NCBI GenBank assembly: GCA_014859685.1
Contig: JACUTU010000005.1
Coordinates: 150,497 to 214,496 of the forward strand
Direction: 5' to 3'
Length of the DNA: 64,000 nucleotides
Origin: Sulfurospirillum sp.
GTDB lineage: Bacteria > Campylobacterota > Campylobacteria > Campylobacterales > Sulfurospirillaceae
In this document: positions 18,924 to 28,985 of the stretch, piece after piece
Numbering within the stretch: the stretch's first letter is position 1
Layout of the letters: each line of letters begins with the position of its first letter
Notes under the pieces: generated by a model
Told to the model about the DNA's origin: nothing
Databases searched by the model: none
What the model saw: only the letters and a program-made list of their open reading frames with translations
Position numbers and translations under genes: made by a program

Positions 18924-20126
18924 TTATGCGTCCAAATCATAAGCACTATGCAAAGCACGCACTGCAAGTTCACCATATTTTTGTGCAACCACCATGGAAA
19001 CTTTGATCTCACTTGTGCTAATCATCTCTATATTGATACCCTCTTTTGCAAGTGTTTCAAAAGCTTTGCATGCAACACCACTGTGTGATTTCATTCCAAC
19101 ACCTACGATGGAAACTTTGACTATTTCGCTATCATATTCTACAAGCTCAGAAGCTTTAATTTGCGCCATCGCTTGTTTTGTCATTTCAACTTCATTTTGA
19201 GGAACAGTAAATCCTAGATTTGTAGTACCGTCGTAACCAACATTTTGGATTATCATATCAACATTGATGTTTTCATTAGCAAGTTTTCTAAAAATCTCTG
19301 CTGCAATTCCTGGTTTGTCACTTACACCTCTTAGTGTTACTCTTGCTTGATTTTTATCGAGTGCTACACCGCTTACTATTGGTTGTTCCATGATATTTTC
19401 TTCCTTTGTTATAAGAGTTCCCTCGTTGTCATTAAAACTACTTCTTGTAACAAGATTGACATTGAGTTTTTTTGCCATTTCAACTGAACGGGTTTGTAAA
19501 ACTTTTGCACCTAAACTTGCAAGTTCAAGCATCTCATCATAGCTTATCTTATCAAGTTTTTTGGCTTTTGGCTCGATTCTTGGATCTGTGGTATAAACCC
19601 CATCAACATCTGTATAAATTTCACAAAGATCAGCCTCAAGCGCGCCTGCGATCGCAACTGCCGAAAGATCACTGCCGCCACGACCTAAAGTAGAAACTTC
19701 ACCGCTTCGATTGATGCCTTGAAATCCTGCAACAACCACGATATTGCCCTCTTTTATTTTTTGCTCGATCTTCGTTCTATCAATACTTTCAATGCGGGCT
19801 TTTGTATGACATAAATCTGTCTCAATGCCAGCTTGTCGTCCACTCATAGCAACCGCTGGGTAACCCATGCTTGCGAGTGCGATAGCCAACAGTGCGCTTG
19901 TGACACGCTCTCCTGAACTAAGCAACATATCCATCTCTCTTTGTTGCGGATTATTTGTAAAATATTCTGCATACTCGATGAGTTTGTTTGTCTCACCGCT
20001 CATAGCAGAAACAACCACGACAACATCATTGCCATTACGCCTTGTTTTTGCTACTCGTTTTGCAACTTCGTTAATGCGCTCAAGCGTTCCGACGCTTGTA
20101 CCGCCGTATTTTTGTACAACCAACAT
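18924..20126 (-). CDS. lysC: Aspartate kinase
   Basis: First step of the lysine/threonine/methionine/diaminopimelate pathway. The 400 residues start MLVVQKYGGTSVGTLERI (nucleotide/aspartate site) and include VVVVSAMSGETNKLI, then GRGGSDLSAVAIA and YTDVDGVYTTDPRI. Two C-terminal ACT domains (about 265-400) give feedback control, with VGYDGTTNLGFTVP and GVGMKSHSGVACKAF. Ends four bases before hobA. Upstream is rppH, which ends three bases before the lysC start. Confidence 0.97.
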   Translation of the reverse strand: MLVVQKYGGTSVGTLERINEVAKRVAKTRRNGNDVVVVVSAMSGETNKLIEYAEYFTNNPQQREMDMLLSSGERVTSALLAIALASMGYPAVAMSGRQAGIETDLCHTKARIESIDRTKIEQKIKEGNIVVVAGFQGINRSGEVSTLGRGGSDLSAVAIAGALEADLCEIYTDVDGVYTTDPRIEPKAKKLDKISYDEMLELASLGAKVLQTRSVEMAKKLNVNLVTRSSFNDNEGTLITKEENIMEQPIVSGVALDKNQARVTLRGVSDKPGIAAEIFRKLANENINVDMIIQNVGYDGTTNLGFTVPQNEVEMTKQAMAQIKASELVEYDSEIVKVSIVGVGMKSHSGVACKAFETLAKEGINIEMISTSEIKVSMVVAQKYGELAVRALHSAYDLDA

Positions 20127-20128
20127 CT

Positions 20129-20590
20129 TTATAGATATCCTTCTTTTTTAAAATATTGCAACACTTTTCTATACACAGGTTTTTTAAAATAAGTAATTTT
20201 TTTTATCGCCTCATCAAAAGCTAAAAATTGATACTCACGAAATTCTGGTTCTTTTGTTTTGAGATTTATCTTTGCATCTGGCTTCAATCGTACAAGAAAA
20301 TATTTTTGTGTTTGCCCATCAAATGGATACATTTTTTTTGCAATAGTTTGCGGAAAATCATAGCTCAACCATTCAGGATATTCAGCAAGAATTTCCACAT
20401 CTCGTGTGCCTATCTCCTCTTCTAATTCTCGCAAAAGAGCTTGTTTTGGCTTCTCACCTGTATCGATACCGCCTTGTGGAAATTGCCACGCATCTTCTAT
20501 ATCTACACGCAATGCCAAAAAAAGCTCACATGCAAAGGGATATTTTGACGAAACTATGACAGCTGCAACATTTGGTCTGTATCGTTTCAT
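20129..20590 (-). CDS. rppH: RNA pyrophosphohydrolase (Nudix)
   Basis: Removes pyrophosphate from the 5' end of mRNA and starts decay; older annotations call it invasion protein NudH. 153 residues. [18 protein letters not shown] is the usual beginning, [12 protein letters not shown] leads into the Nudix helix [17 protein letters not shown] with its conserved E residues, and YEFPQ-type pocket residues appear as [13 protein letters not shown]. First gene of the lysC run; its upstream region faces hemW divergently. Confidence 0.95.
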   Translation of the reverse strand: MKRYRPNVAAVIVSSKYPFACELFLALRVDIEDAWQFPQGGIDTGEKPKQALLRELEEEIGTRDVEILAEYPEWLSYDFPQTIAKKMYPFDGQTQKYFLVRLKPDAKINLKTKEPEFREYQFLAFDEAIKKITYFKKPVYRKVLQYFKKEGYL

Positions 20591-20697
20591 TTCATTGTCT
20601 CCTTTTTTGCTAGGCTTATGGGTTTCATATTTTCTTTAATGCTTTTTTTAGATAGAATGTTACCAAAAAAGTGATTAAATTTTGCCAAAGGCTACGC

Positions 20698-21753
20698 TTG
20701 ATACTCTATATCCACATTCCTTTTTGTGATTCCAAATGCCATTACTGTGCTTTCAACTCTTTTGTAGATAAATTCGAGCTCAAAACCACTTACATGGAAG
20801 CTTTGCACAGGCAACTTTTGGATGAATTGGTGCATTTTCAAGCTACAAAGCACTCGATAACATCTGTTTTTATAGGAGGCGGGACGCCCTCAACTATCAA
20901 ACCAGAACTCTACAAAGACCTTTTTACCACACTCAAACCATACTTAAGTGATGATTGTGAAATCACAACTGAAGCCAATCCAAATTCTGCTACACTTACT
21001 TGGTTGCGTGGCATGCAAGAACTTGGCATCACAAGATTGAGTCTTGGCGTGCAGAGTTTTGATGCAAAAAAACTTGCATTTTTGGGCAGAAACCATACGC
21101 CACAAGCAGCTATCAAAGCTGTGGAAAACGCCCACAAAATTGGTATCCAAAACATCTCAATTGATTTGATATATGCCACAAGTTTAGATAGTAAAAAACT
21201 ACTTACATGTGACATAGATCAAGCATTTGCTCTTCCTATCAATCACCTCAGTTCCTATGCGTTGAGTATAGAACAAGGCACTGTTTTTGCGGGCAAAAAC
21301 CACTACAGTCATGACACACCACAACTTGCACGATTCTTTATTGAGTCTATAAAAAAACAAGGCTTCCCCCAATACGAAATCTCTAATTTTGGTACCTATA
21401 AAAGCAGGCACAATCTTGGCTATTGGTCGGGTGAAGATTATATAGGGCTGGGTGCTGGGGCGGTTGGATTTTTAAAAAATCAAAGATACTATCCTACAAA
21501 AGATAGAGAATGCTACATCAAAAATCCACTTGAAAAAACGGTTGAAAATCTGAACAAAGAAGCCTTACATGTAGAGAAAATATTTTTAGGTTTGCGTTGT
21601 AAAGTTGGCATTGCAAAAAAGGATATTTTAGTTTGTGAGGAGCAAAAAGTAGCTATTTTACTGCAAGAAAAAAAAGTCTTTTTATCAAATAATCGCTACT
21701 ATAATGCAGATTATCTTCTAGCCGATGAGATAGCATTATACATAATCTCATAG
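20698..21753 (+). CDS. hemW: Radical SAM protein HemW-like
   Basis: Related to oxygen-independent coproporphyrinogen oxidase; current evidence for the family favours haem trafficking. The radical SAM cluster ligands are C10, C14, C17 (CDSKCHYC), close to the N-terminus. FIGGGTPSTI and TTEANPNSAT follow, and LGVQSFDAKKLAFLGRNHT is diagnostic. I chose TTG at 20698 (351 residues): AAAGG lies six bases upstream and family members begin right before YIHIPFC. A GTG nine codons earlier is in frame but has no good ribosome site. Confidence 0.88.
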   Translation: MILYIHIPFCDSKCHYCAFNSFVDKFELKTTYMEALHRQLLDELVHFQATKHSITSVFIGGGTPSTIKPELYKDLFTTLKPYLSDDCEITTEANPNSATLTWLRGMQELGITRLSLGVQSFDAKKLAFLGRNHTPQAAIKAVENAHKIGIQNISIDLIYATSLDSKKLLTCDIDQAFALPINHLSSYALSIEQGTVFAGKNHYSHDTPQLARFFIESIKKQGFPQYEISNFGTYKSRHNLGYWSGEDYIGLGAGAVGFLKNQRYYPTKDRECYIKNPLEKTVENLNKEALHVEKIFLGLRCKVGIAKKDILVCEEQKVAILLQEKKVFLSNNRYYNADYLLADEIALYIIS

Positions 21754-21825
21754 TTTTATCGATTATTTAGTATAACTTGGCTAATATTCATTTCTTTTCA
21801 AAGAAGCTAAAAAGGTTACAACGAT

Positions 21826-22236
21826 ATGTTTGGAATGGGTTTTACAGAGATTTTACTCATAGCAGTTATTGCTATTTTATTTTTAGGGCCTGACAAACTT
21901 CCCTCCGCCATGGTGCAAATAGCTAAATTTTTCAAACAATTTAAAAGTAGTATAAATGACGCAAAAAACTCTTTTGAACAAGAAATTAAGCTCGAAGAGT
22001 TAAAAACACAAACACAAGCATACAAAAAAAGACTAGAAGAAGCGCAAACAAGCGTACGCAAAACGGTCACATTTGATGAACTCAACGAGATAAAAAAAAC
22101 AACGCAAAATGCAACCGATACTATACGAGAGATTAAAGACAATATTTCCAAAGCACAAACTACACTAAGCAATCCTTCGAAATTGCTCAGCGATGAGATC
22201 CTAAAACCTGCTGAAAATACACAAAGTGAGAAGTAA
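21826..22236 (+). CDS. tatB: Twin-arginine translocase subunit TatB
   Basis: Receptor component of the Tat export pathway. 136 residues: N-terminal membrane helix MGFTEILLIAVIAILFLGP, the conserved Glu and GP hinge followed by DKLPSAMVQIAKFFKQFKSS amphipathic helix, then a long charged helical tail. The length and early Glu point to TatB rather than TatA. Directly followed by tatC with a one-base overlap. tatA is elsewhere. Confidence 0.95.
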   Translation: MFGMGFTEILLIAVIAILFLGPDKLPSAMVQIAKFFKQFKSSINDAKNSFEQEIKLEELKTQTQAYKKRLEEAQTSVRKTVTFDELNEIKKTTQNATDTIREIKDNISKAQTTLSNPSKLLSDEILKPAENTQSEK

Positions 22237-22994
22237 TGTTTGAAGAGTTAAAACCACATCTTGTGGAATTGCGAAAAAGATTGGGTATTTCTGTCGCTGC
22301 TTTGCTAGTGATGTTTTTTGTTTGCTTTACATTTTGGCAACCGCTCCTAGCTTGGATGCTAGCACCGCTCAAAGAAGTATTGCAAGATGACTCAAAAGTA
22401 ATTTTTACAGCTTTACAAGAGCCTTTTTTTGTGGCACTCAAAGTTTCATTTTTTGCTTCATTCATCATTTCTTTACCAATTATTTTTTGGCAATTATGGC
22501 TTTTTATAGCTCCAGGACTTTATGAAAATGAAAAAAGACTCGTTATCCCTTTTGTAGCTTTTGCAACTACAATGTTTATCATGGGTTCAGCTTTTTGTTA
22601 CTTCGTAGTCATTCCTTTAGGATTTGAATTTTTAGTCAATTTTGGTGGAGATCTTTTTACTGCCTTACCAAAAATCGGTGAATATGTAGGCTTTTTCACG
22701 AAACTTCTTTTTGGTTTTGGACTCGCTTTTGAGTTGCCTGTAGTTACATTTTTTCTTGCAAAAATTGGACTTGTGGATGATCGAGCTATGAAAGATTTTT
22801 TTCGTTATGCTATCGTAATTATCTTCTTGCTAGCAGCACTCCTCACACCTCCTGATATTCTTACACAATTTTTAATGGCAGGGCCGCTGATTATTTTATA
22901 CGGCGTCTCTATTTTGATAGCAAAAGCAGTCAATCCAGCGCAACCAATCGATGAAGAAACAGGCACAGAAAATAGTGAAAAGGAAGAAGCATAG
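22236..22994 (+). CDS. tatC: Twin-arginine translocase subunit TatC
   Basis: Six-helix core of the Tat translocon that reads the RR signal. 252 residues beginning MFEELKPHLVELRKRLGIS, the conserved cytoplasmic N-terminus with its essential Glu. Conserved segments include FWQLWLFIAPGLYENEKR, FAFELPVV-like GFGLAFELPVVTFFL, and LTPPDILTQFLMAGPLIILY near the last helices. Its TAG overlaps the proposed queA start. Confidence 0.97.
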   Translation: MFEELKPHLVELRKRLGISVAALLVMFFVCFTFWQPLLAWMLAPLKEVLQDDSKVIFTALQEPFFVALKVSFFASFIISLPIIFWQLWLFIAPGLYENEKRLVIPFVAFATTMFIMGSAFCYFVVIPLGFEFLVNFGGDLFTALPKIGEYVGFFTKLLFGFGLAFELPVVTFFLAKIGLVDDRAMKDFFRYAIVIIFLLAALLTPPDILTQFLMAGPLIILYGVSILIAKAVNPAQPIDEETGTENSEKEEA

Positions 22995-24016
22995 ATCCGC
23001 TTTTTTTCAGAGATAGTTACAACTATGACTTACCACAAGAGCTTATAGCGGACTTTCCAGCAAACCCAAGACAGAGTGCCAAACTCCTCGTGTATGATTG
23101 CAAAACCAAAAAAATCACGCATACTATTTTTAAAGAACTCTTTTCATTTTTACCGCAAGATACGGCCGTGATTTTGAATGATACAAAAGTGATCAAAGCA
23201 AGAATTTTTGGAGTAAAACAAAGTGGCGGAAAGATAGAACTGCTCTTAAATTCTCCATTGCAAGACAATTTATACAGCGTTTATATACGCGGAAAAGTAA
23301 ACATCGGCAGTGAACTTTTTTTTGAAAATAACCTCAAAGCGATTGTACAAAAACTTCAAGATGATGGTACTAGAGTTGTAGCTTTTTTTCAAAACAGTAA
23401 ACAAATCGACACAAAAAAACTTTTTGATATTTTAGAATCTATCGGACATATTCCTCTGCCTCCTTATATAAAACGCCCTGACACCCTACAAGATGCAAGT
23501 GAATATCAAACTGTTTTCAGTAAGATTCAAGGTGCGGTGGCAGCACCAACTGCTTCATTGCATTTTAGTCAATCAATGTTTAGCGAGCTTCAAAAACGGT
23601 ATGCACATGGTTTTCTTACCTTACATGTAGGTGCTGGAACATTCAAACCTGTAGAAGCTGAAAATATAAATGACCATGTAATGCACAGTGAGTTTTACGC
23701 ACTTAGCGAGGCTACATGTAAGCTCTTAAATTCGGAAAAAAAGATACTTGCTGTGGGAACAACGGTAACAAGAAGCGTTGAGTATTTTGTGCGAACCCAA
23801 AAACAAAGTGGTTTTAGCAACCTCTTTTTACATCCAAACAACCAGCCACAAAGGGTTGACCACCTTTTGACAAATTTTCACTTGCCAAAATCAACACTCA
23901 TAATGCTTGTTGCTTCATTTATTGGACTCAACGAAACACTTCGCATTTACCAAGAAGCTATCGATCAAAAATACAGATTTTTTTCTTACGGTGATGCGAT
24001 GCTGATTATGCGTTGA
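22991..24016 (+). CDS. queA: tRNA preQ1(34) S-adenosylmethionine ribosyltransferase-isomerase
   Basis: Adds the cyclopentene ring precursor during queuosine synthesis at tRNA position 34. The family core is clear: ILNDTKVIKARIFG, GGKIELLLNSP, GHIPLPPYIKRP, GAVAAPTASLHFS, HVGAGTFKPV, and TNFHLPKSTLIMLV. The conserved N-terminus (SYNYDLPQELIADFP) lies upstream of the first GTG at 23090. No ATG, GTG or TTG exists in frame before it; the frame is closed by TGA at 22976. ATA at 22991 has AGGA six bases upstream, overlaps the tatC TAG, and gives 341 residues starting where relatives start. Non-canonical AUA initiation or a sequence error must be assumed. Confidence 0.9.
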   Translation: MDPLFFRDSYNYDLPQELIADFPANPRQSAKLLVYDCKTKKITHTIFKELFSFLPQDTAVILNDTKVIKARIFGVKQSGGKIELLLNSPLQDNLYSVYIRGKVNIGSELFFENNLKAIVQKLQDDGTRVVAFFQNSKQIDTKKLFDILESIGHIPLPPYIKRPDTLQDASEYQTVFSKIQGAVAAPTASLHFSQSMFSELQKRYAHGFLTLHVGAGTFKPVEAENINDHVMHSEFYALSEATCKLLNSEKKILAVGTTVTRSVEYFVRTQKQSGFSNLFLHPNNQPQRVDHLLTNFHLPKSTLIMLVASFIGLNETLRIYQEAIDQKYRFFSYGDAMLIMR

Positions 24017-24290
24017 GATCTAGCAGTGAGCCTAACATTTGATCTTTTGTTTTTATAGCAGTTGCATTTGCTTCGAAACCGCCTTGGATATTTATCTGCT
24101 CACTCATCTCTTTGGCTAGGTCTGTTGCATTGTTACTTTTAGAAGAGCTTGCTACAACGCTATTTGCACCTGCACTTTGCATTGTTGTATTGGTTGCTTG
24201 ATAATCTTGTGTATTGAGATTTGCCACATTGTTTGCATTATTTGACATCCAGTTATTGTAAGCTTGCATAGAATTTGCATTGATCTGCAT
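24006..24290 (-). CDS. Short flagellar rod/hook-like protein
   Basis: 94 residues resembling a flagellar axial protein reduced to its two ends. The N-terminal part (SMQAYNNWMSNNANNVANLN, then TQDYQA) matches the rod/hook helix with the NxANxNT motif. The C-terminal part (GGFEANATAIKTKDQMLGSL, then LDL) matches the terminal helix of FlgC/FlgG/FlgE. The middle is a Ser/Asn/Ala-rich linker. No large domain between. AAAGGA lies upstream of the ATG; the 3' end overlaps queA tail to tail by 11 bases. Exact identity is open; not FlgB or FlgC by length. Confidence 0.65.
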   Translation of the reverse strand: MQINANSMQAYNNWMSNNANNVANLNTQDYQATNTTMQSAGANSVVASSSKSNNATDLAKEMSEQINIQGGFEANATAIKTKDQMLGSLLDLNA

Positions 24291-24339
24291 CAGAAATCCT
24301 TTCTCTATTTATTGGATAATTCTACCACTGTTTTTCAAA

Positions 24340-24470
24340 CTGACCTTCTACGCTCTTGAAAAAAAGTTTGTAATGCTCAAAAAAAATACTTTTTTCGTAA
24401 CTCTAAGAGGTTGTAGAAATATCTCTTTTTACTACAAGAACTGATGAATTCGTTTTAATGTGAACATCAG
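24340..24470. repeat. Intergenic repeat family, copy B
   Basis: Starts CTGACCTTCTACGCT and ends CTGATG-AATTCGTTTTAATGTGAA-CATCAG, which matches the end of copy C. The middle (TTTTTCGTA...GTTGTAG) matches copy A. More diverged than A and C are from each other. Its right end supplies the TGA stop codon of ruvX. Confidence 0.55.
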
Positions 24471-24862
24471 TTTTTCATTGCAATATAACGCTCAAGGATA
24501 ATTTTTGCAGCCATCGAGTCTATTTTACCATCTCTTTTTTGTCGATTTATGCCTCGCATTGCGGTTTTTGCTTCTATGCTTGAGCCGTATTCATCTACAA
24601 AAAAAACCTCTTTTGAAAAATCAAGCAAAGAGATAAAATGTTTGATTCGTCTATCCATCTCCTCTTCGCTTGCTCCACCTTTTGGGATACCTACAACTAA
24701 AAGCTCAATTTGCCAATTTTGTAAAAACTGATCTACTTCTCTTGCTGCTTGCACACGATTTTTACGCAAGATCGCTTCTTGAGGGATAATTACACCCTCC
24801 ATCAAGCACAAAGCAACTCCAATGCGTTTCAAGCCGATATCTAAAGCAGCGATCTTTTTCAA
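24467..24862 (-). CDS. ruvX: Holliday junction resolvase-like protein RuvX (YqgF)
   Basis: RNase H-fold nuclease family implicated in pre-16S rRNA maturation and recombination. 131 residues, typical. First strand AALDIGLKRIGVALC with the catalytic Asp, VVGIPKGGASEEEM in the middle, VFFVDEYGSSIEA and the final DSMAAKIILERY with conserved D and A residues. Start is TTG, overlapping the dprA stop (TTGA), so coupled translation is likely. Its stop lies in repeat copy B. Confidence 0.9.
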   Translation of the reverse strand: MKKIAALDIGLKRIGVALCLMEGVIIPQEAILRKNRVQAAREVDQFLQNWQIELLVVGIPKGGASEEEMDRRIKHFISLLDFSKEVFFVDEYGSSIEAKTAMRGINRQKRDGKIDSMAAKIILERYIAMKN

Positions 24863-25638
24863 CTTAGTCTCACTATTTTGCCATTGATAATTTTGATAAG
24901 ACCTTGCAATTCATATTCATATACAAGCTCCCCAAATGTGCCAAGAGCCTCAAATAAACTCGGTTGCAAATCGCAAAAAACCAAAAAAGGATCAGCAGCA
25001 CTCTGCGTTATTATTGCATCACTATGTAGAGCAACAAAAGCATCTATGTCATAGATACACTTTGCGAAACCTTGCGACAAAAGATCATTTGTAGCTTGAC
25101 TTTCACCAAGTCTATGCGGAAATACAAAGATCTCTTTTTGCATTTTTAAGGCATACTCCACACTTCGCATACTTCCCGAACCAATGTCGGCATACGCCAC
25201 CACAATCACCTCTCCAAGTGCTACAATAAGCTCATTTCGAAGAGGAAAATTATATTTCGCAGATGGTGTTCCTATCGCAAATTGGCTCAGCACTAAACCG
25301 TTTTCCTCGATAGATTGGATCATACGCGCATTGATAGCTGGATACCTTTTATCAAGTCCTGTGCCTGCTACCATGATGGTATTGTGCGTGCCTGCATGTA
25401 AATGTGCGATCGTATCTGCACCAATAGCACCACCGCTTACGACGCAAACACCAGCGTTAGAGAGTTTACTCGCGAGCTTACATGTAAGCTCTTTTGCATA
25501 AGGGTTGAGTTTGCGACTCCCCACGATGGAGATTTTTCGTTTTTGCAGTAGTTCAAGATTACCTTTATAAAAAAGATGTGGCGGGTATTTACGCATAGAG
25601 TGCAATTGCGGGATATCAAAACTTATCTCTTGTATCAT
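24859..25638 (-). CDS. dprA: DNA processing protein DprA
   Basis: Binds incoming single-stranded DNA and loads RecA in natural transformation. 259 residues forming the Rossmann-type core: ISIVGSRKLNPYAKEL, then VVSGGAIGADTIAHLHAG, TIMVAGTGLDKRYPA, GLVLSQFAIGT, NFPLRNELIVALGEVIVV, and GSGSMRSVEYALKM. The N-terminal SAM and C-terminal winged domains of larger DprA proteins are absent. Coupled with ruvX; same dprA-ruvX order as H. pylori. Carries a perfect CTTACATGTAAG palindrome. Confidence 0.95.
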   Translation of the reverse strand: MIQEISFDIPQLHSMRKYPPHLFYKGNLELLQKRKISIVGSRKLNPYAKELTCKLASKLSNAGVCVVSGGAIGADTIAHLHAGTHNTIMVAGTGLDKRYPAINARMIQSIEENGLVLSQFAIGTPSAKYNFPLRNELIVALGEVIVVAYADIGSGSMRSVEYALKMQKEIFVFPHRLGESQATNDLLSQGFAKCIYDIDAFVALHSDAIITQSAADPFLVFCDLQPSLFEALGTFGELVYEYELQGLIKIINGKIVRLS

Positions 25639-25639
25639 T

Positions 25640-26704
25640 TTAGAGATCTTTTACATATACGAGCGTTATTCCCTCAAGTATCGGCTTTGCTTTTTGCAAT
25701 ACTTCGAGTGTATTTGTATGTGGATGACCAATGGCAATGGCGTAACCGTTTTTCTTTGCAAGTTTTACCGCTTTTAAAAGTTGTTCTTGAATGAGTGATT
25801 TATCGATGTCATTGTCTAAAAAAATATCTCGCGAATACAGTTTCATGCCGTATTTTTCAAACACTTCTGGCACTTTTGTCTTGGCAGTTGTTCTACTATC
25901 TATGAAGGTGATATTTTGTACTCTCAAAATCGAGATAAGTCTATCCATCGCATCAAAATCTTCTGTGTAGGTGCTTCCCGTATGGTTATTGTAAAAGCTT
26001 ACATGTGGAAAATCTTTTTTGATTTGCAAGATTCTTTGCTCTATATTTATGCTTGAATTATTCCGCAAGAGAGTATTTGGTTCGGGTGTTGCATAATTGC
26101 TAGCTTCAAGCGGAAGATGTACCATCGCAAAGGAAAAGCTTTTTGATAACTCTTTTGTGTCTGGGTGCCTTGTGGTTGGCGGAAAAAAACTCGGCGTAAC
26201 TTTAAATGGAATTTTTTTGATAGCTCTTGTTTGATGCTCAAACGCTACATCATCGATAATGATTGCAAGTTTTGGTTTACCAGTACTTGGATAAAACTTT
26301 TTTTCTTTCTTTGGTATCAGCGGTTTACTTTTTTTTTCTTCAGAAGATAGGCTGTTTTTATAATCTTTAATTTCGGAGAGATGATCATCATTTTGAACTT
26401 TTATATCAAGCTTTTGTACCTCTTTTTTTGGGGGTAATTTTGCGTATGGCACCTTGGGAATTTCTGATGAAATGAGAGGTTTTGATGCGAGACGATTTTT
26501 TTCTGCATCAAGCATTTTTTTCATCTTGTCCATAAGTTCTTGCGTTGATTTGTCACTAGATTGTTTTTGATTGTATGTTTGAAAAGTATCTAAATAGCTA
26601 ATACCAAAAAGGAGCAAAAGTGGCACTACAAACACAAAAAGTGTAATTGCAAGCTTTTTTTTAGAAAAAAATTGCTTTGATGATTTTTTATTTTTATGGG
26701 ACAT
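25640..26704 (-). CDS. Divergent polysaccharide deacetylase family protein
   Basis: 354 residues. One N-terminal membrane helix (about 15-34), then a Lys/Ser/Pro-rich periplasmic linker (about 40-135), then the NodB-like domain beginning KLAIIIDDVAFEHQ. Further segments are TPSFFPPTTRHPDTKELSK, MVHLPLEASN, FYNNHTGSTYTEDF, FIDSRTTAKTKVPEV and AIAIGHPHTNTLEVL. Position between minE and dprA is conserved in Campylobacterota. Role unknown; envelope or peptidoglycan-related activity is inferred from family and location. Confidence 0.85.
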   Translation of the reverse strand: MSHKNKKSSKQFFSKKKLAITLFVFVVPLLLLFGISYLDTFQTYNQKQSSDKSTQELMDKMKKMLDAEKNRLASKPLISSEIPKVPYAKLPPKKEVQKLDIKVQNDDHLSEIKDYKNSLSSEEKKSKPLIPKKEKKFYPSTGKPKLAIIIDDVAFEHQTRAIKKIPFKVTPSFFPPTTRHPDTKELSKSFSFAMVHLPLEASNYATPEPNTLLRNNSSINIEQRILQIKKDFPHVSFYNNHTGSTYTEDFDAMDRLISILRVQNITFIDSRTTAKTKVPEVFEKYGMKLYSRDIFLDNDIDKSLIQEQLLKAVKLAKKNGYAIAIGHPHTNTLEVLQKAKPILEGITLVYVKDL

Positions 26705-26711
26705 TTTAGAT

Positions 26712-26954
26712 TTATTGCTTTCCTAAAACAATTTCAACTTCAAGCATATCGATGCTTTTGTTTGAATGTGAAGTTATCTTCACATCATCGACGCTTGTAT
26801 ATTTTTTAATAACAGCGATGAGATCATTGCGTAAATCATCCAAATAAGGCAACTTACAATCTACTCTCTCATGTGCTAGCATGATGGTCAAACGATCCTT
26901 AGCTATTCCTGCACTACTCTGTTTTTTTCCAAAAATTCGCTCAAAAAAACTCAT
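26712..26954 (-). CDS. minE: Cell division topological specificity factor MinE
   Basis: Drives oscillation of MinD. 80 residues: N-terminal [20 protein letters not shown] membrane and MinD-binding segment, [12 protein letters not shown] (conserved LxxAHER), then [18 protein letters not shown] and the dimer strand DMLEVEIVL. Start overlaps the minD stop (ATGA). minC is not adjacent, as is common in this phylum. Confidence 0.97.
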   Translation of the reverse strand: MSFFERIFGKKQSSAGIAKDRLTIMLAHERVDCKLPYLDDLRNDLIAVIKKYTSVDDVKITSHSNKSIDMLEVEIVLGKQ

Positions 26955-27760
26955 CTAAAAATTCCTTTAAGTGCACCAAAAAGACCTTTTTTTGCTTTTA
27001 TATTTACAAATTCGATCTCTTCTCCAAGAATTCTTCGTGCGATCCTGCGATAACTTTCAGCTGCTTGGACATTTTCTTTGTAAATGACAGGAACGCCTGT
27101 ATTTGTAGCGGTTATAATATGTTCATCATCAGGAACCACGCCGATAAGTGGTAAAGCTAAAATATTTAAAACATCATCGATACTGAGCATATTGCCCGCT
27201 TCTACCATTTCTGGTTTGATACGGTTGATGATGATGTGTTTTTCTACCTCTTCACCATTTTTTGCTTTTTCACTTTTTGCATCAATGATACCTATAACGC
27301 GATCGGCGTCTCTAACCGAACTTACATCAGGTGTTGAAACGATTAAAGCACGGTCTGCCAAAAAGATAGAATGCTCAAATCCGCTCTCGATGCCAGCTGG
27401 TGAGTCGATCAAAACAATATCAAAACTTTCCTTGAGTGCCGTTAGTAACTCTTTAACTTTGTCTCTTTGTAAAATATCTTTATCTTTTGTTTGGCTTGCG
27501 GGTAAAAAGTAGAGATTTTTCGCTTTTTTATCATTAATCAATGCTTGTGATAAATTGCATCTACCCTCCATCACATCAACAACATCATAAACGATTCGAT
27601 TTTCTAAACCCAAAATCATATCGAGATTTCGCAAACCTATATCAAAATCTATTGCAACTACTTTTTGTCCGAGATTTGCCAAACCTACTGCTAGATTTGC
27701 TGTGGTTGTGGATTTGCCCACACCACCTTTTCCAGAAGTTACCGTGATAATTGTACCCAT
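26951..27760 (-). CDS. minD: Septum site-determining ATPase MinD
   Basis: Membrane-associated ATPase that positions the division site. 269 residues: deviant Walker [17 protein letters not shown] at 8-23, [33 protein letters not shown], and the amphipathic membrane anchor [13 protein letters not shown] at the C-terminus. Preceded by the hairpin that ends ilvC. Confidence 0.98.
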   Translation of the reverse strand: MGTIITVTSGKGGVGKSTTTANLAVGLANLGQKVVAIDFDIGLRNLDMILGLENRIVYDVVDVMEGRCNLSQALINDKKAKNLYFLPASQTKDKDILQRDKVKELLTALKESFDIVLIDSPAGIESGFEHSIFLADRALIVSTPDVSSVRDADRVIGIIDAKSEKAKNGEEVEKHIIINRIKPEMVEAGNMLSIDDVLNILALPLIGVVPDDEHIITATNTGVPVIYKENVQAAESYRRIARRILGEEIEFVNIKAKKGLFGALKGIFR

Positions 27761-27792
27761 GAGAAATGTAACCTTTATAGATTATTTTGTGT

Positions 27793-27823
27793 ACATGTAA
27801 GCGATTATATATCGCTTACATGT
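27793..27823 (-). terminator. Hairpin made of an inverted ACATGTAAG pair, after ilvC
   Basis: Perfect 13-bp stem ACATGTAAGCGAT / ATCGCTTACATGT around a 5-base loop, between the ilvC stop and minD start. The outer part of each arm is the over-represented palindromic motif. Probably terminates ilvC transcription; no clear U-tract. Confidence 0.65.
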
Positions 27824-27832
27824 AAGAGTTAG

Positions 27833-28903
<1,071 letters not shown>

Positions 28904-28985
28904 TTACTTAGTAACCTCTAAAAGGATTTTATAAAGTGCTTTTAGCTATCATTTTAAAACTTAAAACCACTAATTGGAATCAAAA

